DNA from: Rhodoplanes tepidamans
GTDB taxonomy: Bacteria; Pseudomonadota; Alphaproteobacteria; Rhizobiales; Xanthobacteraceae
Reading direction: 5' to 3'
Assembly (NCBI RefSeq): GCF_030813915.1
Contig: NZ_JAUSUJ010000036.1
Coordinates: 1-56,043 of the forward strand
DNA: 56,043 nt
The translations under genes were made by a program, and so were the position numbers. The notes beneath the pieces are model-generated. The model was given only the letters and a program-made list of their open reading frames with translations, had not been told where the DNA came from and searched no databases. Of this stretch, positions 51,524 to 56,043 are shown piece by piece. How positions within the stretch are numbered: the stretch's first letter is position 1; each line of letters opens with the position of its first letter.

Positions 51524-53005
51524 ATGAAGGACCCTCAGCCGTCCGTCGACCAGAAGGTGCGCTGCGACGCCTGTCCGGTCGCCTGCTGGATCCGTCCCGG
51601 CATGTCGGGCGCCTGCGACCGCTACGCCAACCGCGACGGCGAGCTGATCCGGGTCGATCCGCACGTGATCCTGGAGCGCACGCTCGACCAGGGCGGCCGC
51701 GTGGTGCCGTTCAACCAGCGCAAGAGCGAGTGGGCCGGCGAGATCGTGCCGGAGGACGCCCTGTTCGTCACCGCCATCGGGGCCGGCACCACCTATCCGG
51801 ACTACAAGCCGGCGCCGTTCATCGTCTCGGCCGAGGTCGACGGTGTCGACATGGTCACGGTGGTGACCGAGGGCATCTTCAGCTATTGCGGCGTGAAGGT
51901 GAAGGTCGACACCGACCGCTTCCTCGGCCCCGAGCAGGCGACGGTGCGGGCGCAGGGCGAGGCCGTCGGCCACGTCACCACCGGCGAGTACGGCTCGCAG
52001 ATGCTGTCGCTCGGCGGCGTGCACCACCTCACCGGCGGCTCCAAGAAGGAAGGCCGCGTCACCTGCGACACGCTGCTGGAGCTCTCCAACGGCAAGCCGG
52101 TGGAGCTGACCATCGACGACGGCTCCACCATCGTGGTGGAGGCCGGCAAGGCGCCGATCATCAACGGCGTTCCCGAGGAGCGCATGCGGGTCGGCTGCGG
52201 CTCGGCCACCATCGGCATCTTCGCCAAGCAGTGGTTCGGCAAGGTCGACGAGGTGGTGGTGGTCGACGACCACATCACCGGCGTGCTCTCCGAGCACGCG
52301 TCCGGCAAGGTGCTGGGCATCCAGCCCACCGGCATCAAGATGCGCGGACGGCGCTCGACGCCGGGCCGCTACTTCCAGGTCGCCGATCCCGGCACCGGCT
52401 GGGGCGGCACCAGCATCTCGGACCCGCTGTCGATCCTGGATCCGTTCGACAAGTCCGTCGCGAAGCCCGGCATGACCATGTTCATGGTCTCGACCACGGG
52501 CGAGCATTCCGCTTTCTTCCGTCTCGACGAGAACCTGGTGCCGGTCGAGGCCGAGATGCCGGAGGCGCTGCGCGCCTCGACCGAGCGCATCAAGGAGAAC
52601 TGCGAGCCGGCGCTCTCCACGGTGCTGTTCATCGCCGGCGCCGGCGGCTCGCTGCGCGCCGGCGTCACCGAGAATCCGGTGCGGCTCACCCGCTCGGTGA
52701 AGGACACGCTGACCCGCGTCACCTGCGGCGGCGCGCCCGTCTATGTGTGGCCGGGCGGCGGCATCACCTTCATGGTCGACGTCACGCGGCTGCCGGCCAA
52801 CGCCTTCGGCTACGTGCCGACGCCGGCGCTCGTCGCGCCGATCGAGTTCACGCTCAAGCTCGAGGACTACGCGGCGCTCGGCGGCCACATGGATCACGTC
52901 CGGCCGCTCGGGAGCCTCGGCGACCACGAGAGCCGGCTGGTGCCGCCCGTGCAGGGCAATGTGTGGCCCTTCGCGTCCGACGGACCGCGCTGGGGGCGGA
53001 GCTGA
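51524..53005 (+). CDS. 6-hydroxynicotinate reductase
   Basis: Predicted 493-residue enzyme that matches the 6-hydroxynicotinate reductase family described from Eubacterium barkeri, where the ring is reduced by ferredoxin to 1,4,5,6-tetrahydro-6-oxonicotinate. The N terminus has CDACPVACWIRPGMSGACDRY; Cys 14, 17, 21 and 31 could hold an iron-sulfur cluster. Glycine-rich segments (TAIGAGTTYPDYKP, VRVGCGSATIG-like RVGCGSATIGIFAKQWFGK, TPGRYFQVADPGTGWGGTS) follow. The ATG at 51524 is five bases after GAGG; ATG at 51521 is less well placed. It overlaps the UPF0280 gene (TGATG). Confidence 0.85.
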   Translation: MKDPQPSVDQKVRCDACPVACWIRPGMSGACDRYANRDGELIRVDPHVILERTLDQGGRVVPFNQRKSEWAGEIVPEDALFVTAIGAGTTYPDYKPAPFIVSAEVDGVDMVTVVTEGIFSYCGVKVKVDTDRFLGPEQATVRAQGEAVGHVTTGEYGSQMLSLGGVHHLTGGSKKEGRVTCDTLLELSNGKPVELTIDDGSTIVVEAGKAPIINGVPEERMRVGCGSATIGIFAKQWFGKVDEVVVVDDHITGVLSEHASGKVLGIQPTGIKMRGRRSTPGRYFQVADPGTGWGGTSISDPLSILDPFDKSVAKPGMTMFMVSTTGEHSAFFRLDENLVPVEAEMPEALRASTERIKENCEPALSTVLFIAGAGGSLRAGVTENPVRLTRSVKDTLTRVTCGGAPVYVWPGGGITFMVDVTRLPANAFGYVPTPALVAPIEFTLKLEDYAALGGHMDHVRPLGSLGDHESRLVPPVQGNVWPFASDGPRWGRS

Positions 53006-53919
53006 TGGCGGCCGCGGCCGTCGCGGCGAGCGGGGCGCGGCGTCCGCACGCCCGCATGCTGCCGGACGGCCGCCGCCTGCATCTGCAGGACGGGCCGATC
53101 GACCTGATCGTCGAGGCCTTCGGCCCGCGCGACGTGATCGAGACCGCCTACCGGGCGGCGGCCCGGCGACTGACCGGGCTCCTGGACGATCTGTGCGGCG
53201 AGCTCGCCACGCTGCGCCGGCCGGTCGGGCCGACCGCGCCGGCGCCGCTCGGCCCGGTCGGGCGACGCATGGCCGCCGCGGTGCGGCCGTTCGCGGACGA
53301 GACGTTCATCACCCCGATGGCGGCGGTGGCCGGCAGCGTCGCCGACGAGATTCTCGCCGCCATGACGGCGGCGGCCGGCGACGCCCTCGCGCGCGCCTAT
53401 GTCAACAACGGCGGCGACATCGCGCTGCACCTCTCGCCCGGCACGCGCCTCACCACCGGCCTGGTCGACCGGCCGGACCGGCCGACGATCTTCGCCACCG
53501 CGGCGATCGAGGCGGCCGACCCGGTGCGCGGCATCGCCACGTCCGGGGCCGGCGGCCGCAGCTTCTCGCTCGGCATCGCCGACGCCGTGACCATCCTGGC
53601 GCGCGACGCGGCGAGCGCCGACGCGGCCGCGACCGTGGTCGCCAACGCGGTCGACATCGCCCATCCCGGCATCGTGCGCCTGCCCGCCCGCGAGCTGCAG
53701 CCCGACAGCGATCTCGGCGACCGTCTCGTCACCCGCGCCGTGCCGCCGCTGGCGCGGCCGGAGATCGACGCGGCGCTCGATCGCGGCGCGGCCGCCGCCG
53801 CCGCGCTGCGCGAGCGGGGCCTGATCGTCGCCGCCGCGCTGCATCTGCAGGGCACCACCCGCACGGCGGGGCCGCTGCTGCAGCCCGAGATTTCCGATCT
53901 GTCCCGTCAATCCCGATAA
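53005..53919 (+). CDS. UPF0280 family protein (ApbE-like fold)
   Basis: Predicted 304-residue protein. RLHLQDGPIDLIVEAFG, TPMAAVAGSVADEILAAMTA, AYVNNGGDIALHL and GIATSGAGGRSFSLGIADAVTILA are the UPF0280 hallmarks; the family is structurally related to ApbE flavin transferases but its function is unknown. It is translationally coupled to the reductase gene. A role in flavin loading or maturation of that reductase is a plausible inference. The DUF1185 pair follows after 11 bp. Confidence 0.85.
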   Translation: MAAAAVAASGARRPHARMLPDGRRLHLQDGPIDLIVEAFGPRDVIETAYRAAARRLTGLLDDLCGELATLRRPVGPTAPAPLGPVGRRMAAAVRPFADETFITPMAAVAGSVADEILAAMTAAAGDALARAYVNNGGDIALHLSPGTRLTTGLVDRPDRPTIFATAAIEAADPVRGIATSGAGGRSFSLGIADAVTILARDAASADAAATVVANAVDIAHPGIVRLPARELQPDSDLGDRLVTRAVPPLARPEIDAALDRGAAAAAALRERGLIVAAALHLQGTTRTAGPLLQPEISDLSRQSR

Positions 53920-53930
53920 GGCATTCGTGC

Positions 53931-54515
53931 ATGGCCGACGTTCTCGTGAGAAAGCGCCTCGTCACCGTGGAGGAGATCTTCCACGAAGGTGGACCGGTCA
54001 CCGACCGGACGATCCGGCGCGGCGCCGCCGTGGCGGTGATCAAGAACCCGTTCGCGGGCCGGTACGTCGAGGACATCGCCTTCTTCATGAAGGACCTGGA
54101 GCCGCTCGGCGTCTCGCTCGCGCGGCAACTCCTGGATGCGCTCGGCGGCGTTCCCAAGTCGATCGAGGGCTACGGCAAGGGCGCGATCGTCGGCGAGGCC
54201 GGCGAGCTCGAGCACGGCGCGCTGTGGCACGTGCCGGGCGGCTATGCGATGCGCGACGTGCTCGGCAGCACCAAGGCGATCGTGCCGTCGACCAAGAAGG
54301 TCGGCGGGCCGGGCACGCGGCTCGACGTGCCGATCACACATGTCGATGCATCCTACGTCCGGACCCATTACGATGCCATGGAGGTCGGCGTGCCCGATGC
54401 GCCGCGCGCCGACGAGATCGCGCTGGTCCTGGTGATGACCATGGGCGGACGCGTCCACGCCCGCATCGGCGGGCTCCTGGCGCATCAGATCGAAAAGTGG
54501 GATGGATTGCGATGA
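53931..54515 (+). CDS. DUF1185 (AA_synth) family protein, copy 1
   Basis: Predicted 194-residue protein. AVAVIKNPFAGRYVEDIAFF, IEGYGKGAIVGEAGELEHGA, KKVGGPGTRLDVPITHVDASYVRTHYD (cited in part) and VGVPDAPRADEIALVLVMTMGGRVHARIGGL match DUF1185. These proteins are usually called amino acid synthesis family proteins without biochemical proof. It overlaps copy 2 (ATGA), is the same length and is clearly paralogous. Conserved Glu, His, Lys and Asp residues could form an active site. Location after the reductase makes it a candidate for hydrolysis of the reduced ring. Confidence 0.85.
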   Translation: MADVLVRKRLVTVEEIFHEGGPVTDRTIRRGAAVAVIKNPFAGRYVEDIAFFMKDLEPLGVSLARQLLDALGGVPKSIEGYGKGAIVGEAGELEHGALWHVPGGYAMRDVLGSTKAIVPSTKKVGGPGTRLDVPITHVDASYVRTHYDAMEVGVPDAPRADEIALVLVMTMGGRVHARIGGLLAHQIEKWDGLR

Positions 54516-55096
54516 ACCTTAAGATCCGCAAGCTGGTGACCGTCGTCGACGAGACCCTGACCGAGATGGGCCACGAGGTGACGCCGCCGGTGCGTCGCGC
54601 CGCCGCCGTCGCCGTGATCGAGAACCCGTATGCGGGAATCTACGTCGAGGATCTCACCGCCCTGATCGACTTCGGCGAGGAGCTCGGCCGGCTGCTCTCC
54701 GAGAAGGCCGTCGCGGCGCTCGGCGTGCCGGGCCCGTCCTGCGAGGGCTACGGCAAGGCGGCGCTGGTCGGCGTCGACGGCGAGCTGGAGCACGCCGCGG
54801 CGCTCCTGCATCCCAAGATGGGCGCGCCCGTGCGCAAGACGCTGGGCAAGGGCGCGGCCCTGATCCCGTCGTCGAAGAAGCGCGGCGGCCCGGGGCAGGA
54901 GCTCGACATCCCGCTCGGCCACAAGGACGCCGCCTTCGTGCGCAGCCATTTCGACGGCATGCAGGTGACGATCAACGACGCCCCGCGGGCGAACGAGATC
55001 GTGGTCGCGGTGGCGATCACGACCGGCGGCCGTCCGCTGCCGCGCGTCGGCGGCCTGAAGAAGGACGAGATCAAGGGCGAGGACGGGCTGCGCTGA
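54512..55096 (+). CDS. DUF1185 (AA_synth) family protein, copy 2
   Basis: Predicted 194-residue paralogue of the preceding protein. Shared elements are NPYAGIYVEDL, CEGYGKAALVGVDGELEHAA, KKRGGPGQELDIPLGHKDAAFVRSHFDGMQV (cited in part) and NDAPRANEIVVAVAITTGGRPLPRVGGL, and both end in DGLR. The tandem, coupled arrangement suggests a heteromer or two steps on related substrates. No signal peptide, so cytosolic. Confidence 0.85.
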   Translation: MNLKIRKLVTVVDETLTEMGHEVTPPVRRAAAVAVIENPYAGIYVEDLTALIDFGEELGRLLSEKAVAALGVPGPSCEGYGKAALVGVDGELEHAAALLHPKMGAPVRKTLGKGAALIPSSKKRGGPGQELDIPLGHKDAAFVRSHFDGMQVTINDAPRANEIVVAVAITTGGRPLPRVGGLKKDEIKGEDGLR

Positions 55097-55128
55097 GTGC
55101 GGGCGGCGGCCGGTTCGAATGCCGAGCG

Positions 55129-55268
55129 GTCATTCCGGGGCGCGCCGCAGGCGCGAACCCGGAATCCGGCCGCCCGGCACCGCGTCTGTGGTTGGATTCC
55201 GGGTTCGGCGCGGAGCCGGTGCTCGGGCGGCGCAAAGCGCCGACCCGAGTGCGCCGCCCCGGAATGAC
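55129..55268. repeat. Dispersed palindrome family A, expanded copy
   Basis: GTCATTCCGGGGCGCGCCGC to CGCCCCGGAATGAC, with about 35 extra bases in the right arm (an additional CGGCGCAAAGCGCCG hairpin). It lies between the DUF1185 pair and the MarR gene. Confidence 0.7.
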
Positions 55269-55304
55269 CGGCGTGTGAGTATGATGGCGGGCGAGGGGCA
55301 GGGC

Positions 55305-55751
55305 ATGAAGGCGAAGGCCGCGACACAGAAGCCGCGCGCGGGCGGCTACTGCCTCGACGAGCAGGTCGGCTTCATGCTGCGCCAGGTCAACCAGCGGCAC
55401 TCCTCGATCTTCGCCGAGAAGATCGGCTGCGACCTCACCGCGATGCAGTGGGCCGTGCTGTCGAAGCTGCGCGAGATCGGCGCCACCTCGCAGAACCAGC
55501 TCGGCCGTGCCACCGCCATGGACGTCGCCACCGTCAAGGGCGTGGTCGACCGCCTCACCGGCCGCGGCCTCTGCCACATCGCGGCCGACCCCGACGACGC
55601 CCGCCGCCGCCTCGTCGATCTCACGGCCAAGGGCCGCGCGCTGGTCGACGCGCATGTCGAGGTCGCGCACGCCATCTCCGACGAGACCCTCGCCCCGCTC
55701 ACCGCCGCCGAGCGCCGGACCTTCATGAGCCTGCTGGCGAAGCTGCGGTGA
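55305..55751 (+). CDS. MarR-family regulator, NicR-like
   Basis: Predicted 148-residue winged-helix protein. LDEQVGFMLRQVNQRHSSIFAEKIG, MQWAVLSKLREIGATSQNQLGRAT and MDVATVKGVVDRLTGRGLCHI, DDARRRLVDLTAKGRALVDAH are typical (cited in part). At the end of the nicotinate island it is the likely repressor acting on the palindromes at 46906 and 51401, by analogy with NicR and BpsR. The ATG at 55305 follows GAGGGGCAGGGC; ATG at 55281 or 55284 would add seven or eight residues without a site. Confidence 0.88.
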   Translation: MKAKAATQKPRAGGYCLDEQVGFMLRQVNQRHSSIFAEKIGCDLTAMQWAVLSKLREIGATSQNQLGRATAMDVATVKGVVDRLTGRGLCHIAADPDDARRRLVDLTAKGRALVDAHVEVAHAISDETLAPLTAAERRTFMSLLAKLR

Positions 55752-55791
55752 CGGTGCTCTGATTCACAGCGGCGTTGCGGCGTTCTCCGTC

Positions 55792-55930
55792 ACCTCTCCC
55801 CGCCGGGGAGAGGTCGGTCCTCGCGCACGGCGCGAGGACCGGGTGAGGGGGTGCCGAGGCATCCGACTGGCGCCTACGCCCCTCCCCCCGGCGCGCTCCG
55901 CGCGCCGACCCTCTCCCCACGGGAGAGGGT
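55792..55930. repeat. Dispersed palindrome family C, full unit
   Basis: CACCTCTCCCCGCCGGGGAG completed by AGGT, and CCCTCTCCCCACGGGAGAGG at the right, with GGGTGAGGGGGTG between. Beyond it, to the window end, I see no gene. Confidence 0.65.
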
Positions 55931-56043
55931 AAAGCCGGCGGCGCAATTCGCTTCGAGGCAGGGCAAGAACTCGACTTCATGCCGCGAGGCGGATTTGCGC
56001 GCGGGTGACGGCGGAATTTCGGGCGAATCCGATCCCGGAGCGA

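Noticed and set aside
47466-51524. 1352-codon plus-strand frame overlapping nicB
   Set aside because: Arg-rich frame-shifted shadow of nicB with no conserved motif.
47039-55751. Classical Pseudomonas nic pathway (nicCXDFE)
   Set aside because: No monooxygenase, dioxygenase, deformylase, maleamate amidase or maleate isomerase genes are seen; the reductase points to another route.

Overview
The window is GC-rich (about 70 percent by eye), densely coding DNA from what looks like a free-living alphaproteobacterium of the Hyphomicrobiales (Rhizobiales). The evidence is the DUF2778 protein, the MEKHLA protein, the short dispersed palindromes between genes, and aromatic-catabolism modules like those of Azorhizobium, Bradyrhizobium and Methylobacterium relatives. 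This is inference; no rRNA or other taxonomic marker is present. No tRNA, rRNA, CRISPR array, transposase, integrase or phage gene was recognised.

Layout. (1) 0.3-7.8 kb, housekeeping and stress genes: DUF892 ferritin-like protein, CtaG-type oxidase assembly factor, YetF-like membrane protein, DUF2778 protein, diacylglycerol-kinase-like lipid kinase, and a membrane-anchored trehalose-6-phosphate synthase. (2) 8.0-12.3 kb: a FecI-FecR-TonB receptor iron-uptake and surface-signalling unit. (3) 12.5-28.6 kb: a phenylacetate island. It holds paaZ (-), paaG-paaI-paaK (+), paaABCDE (-), the regulators paaR (TetR) and paaX (+), and a complete livKHMGF-type ABC transporter (+). A 20-bp palindrome at paaG recurs, imperfectly, at paaR and at the transporter promoter, which ties transport to catabolism. 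(4) 28.7-38.1 kb, a mixed block: MEKHLA protein, GNAT, a phnCDE transporter with its PhnF-type regulator, a TetR / Bug receptor / CocE hydrolase unit and a MarR regulator.

(5) 38.2-45.1 kb: an operon for an NMT1/SsuA-type ABC transporter followed by nadC and an unusual fusion of ribose-1,5-bisphosphokinase (PhnN) to an AMP/thymidine-phosphorylase-type enzyme. This could make PRPP from nucleoside monophosphates next to a PRPP-using NAD enzyme. (6) 45.1-46.7 kb: a Tat-exported aldo/keto reductase and a DUF6064 membrane protein (-). (7) 47.0-55.8 kb: a nicotinate-degradation island with NicA/NicB-type hydroxylase, 6-hydroxynicotinate reductase, UPF0280 protein, two tandem DUF1185 proteins and a MarR regulator. 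It follows the reductive logic known from Eubacterium barkeri and Azorhizobium, not the Pseudomonas maleamate route, and no recognisable ring hydrolase is present. The DUF1185 pair is the best local candidate for that step.

The most interesting points are the NadC / PhnN-phosphorylase operon beside a nicotinate catabolic island, the candidate new ring-opening proteins, the shared operators, and a dispersed palindrome translated in frame inside paaE.
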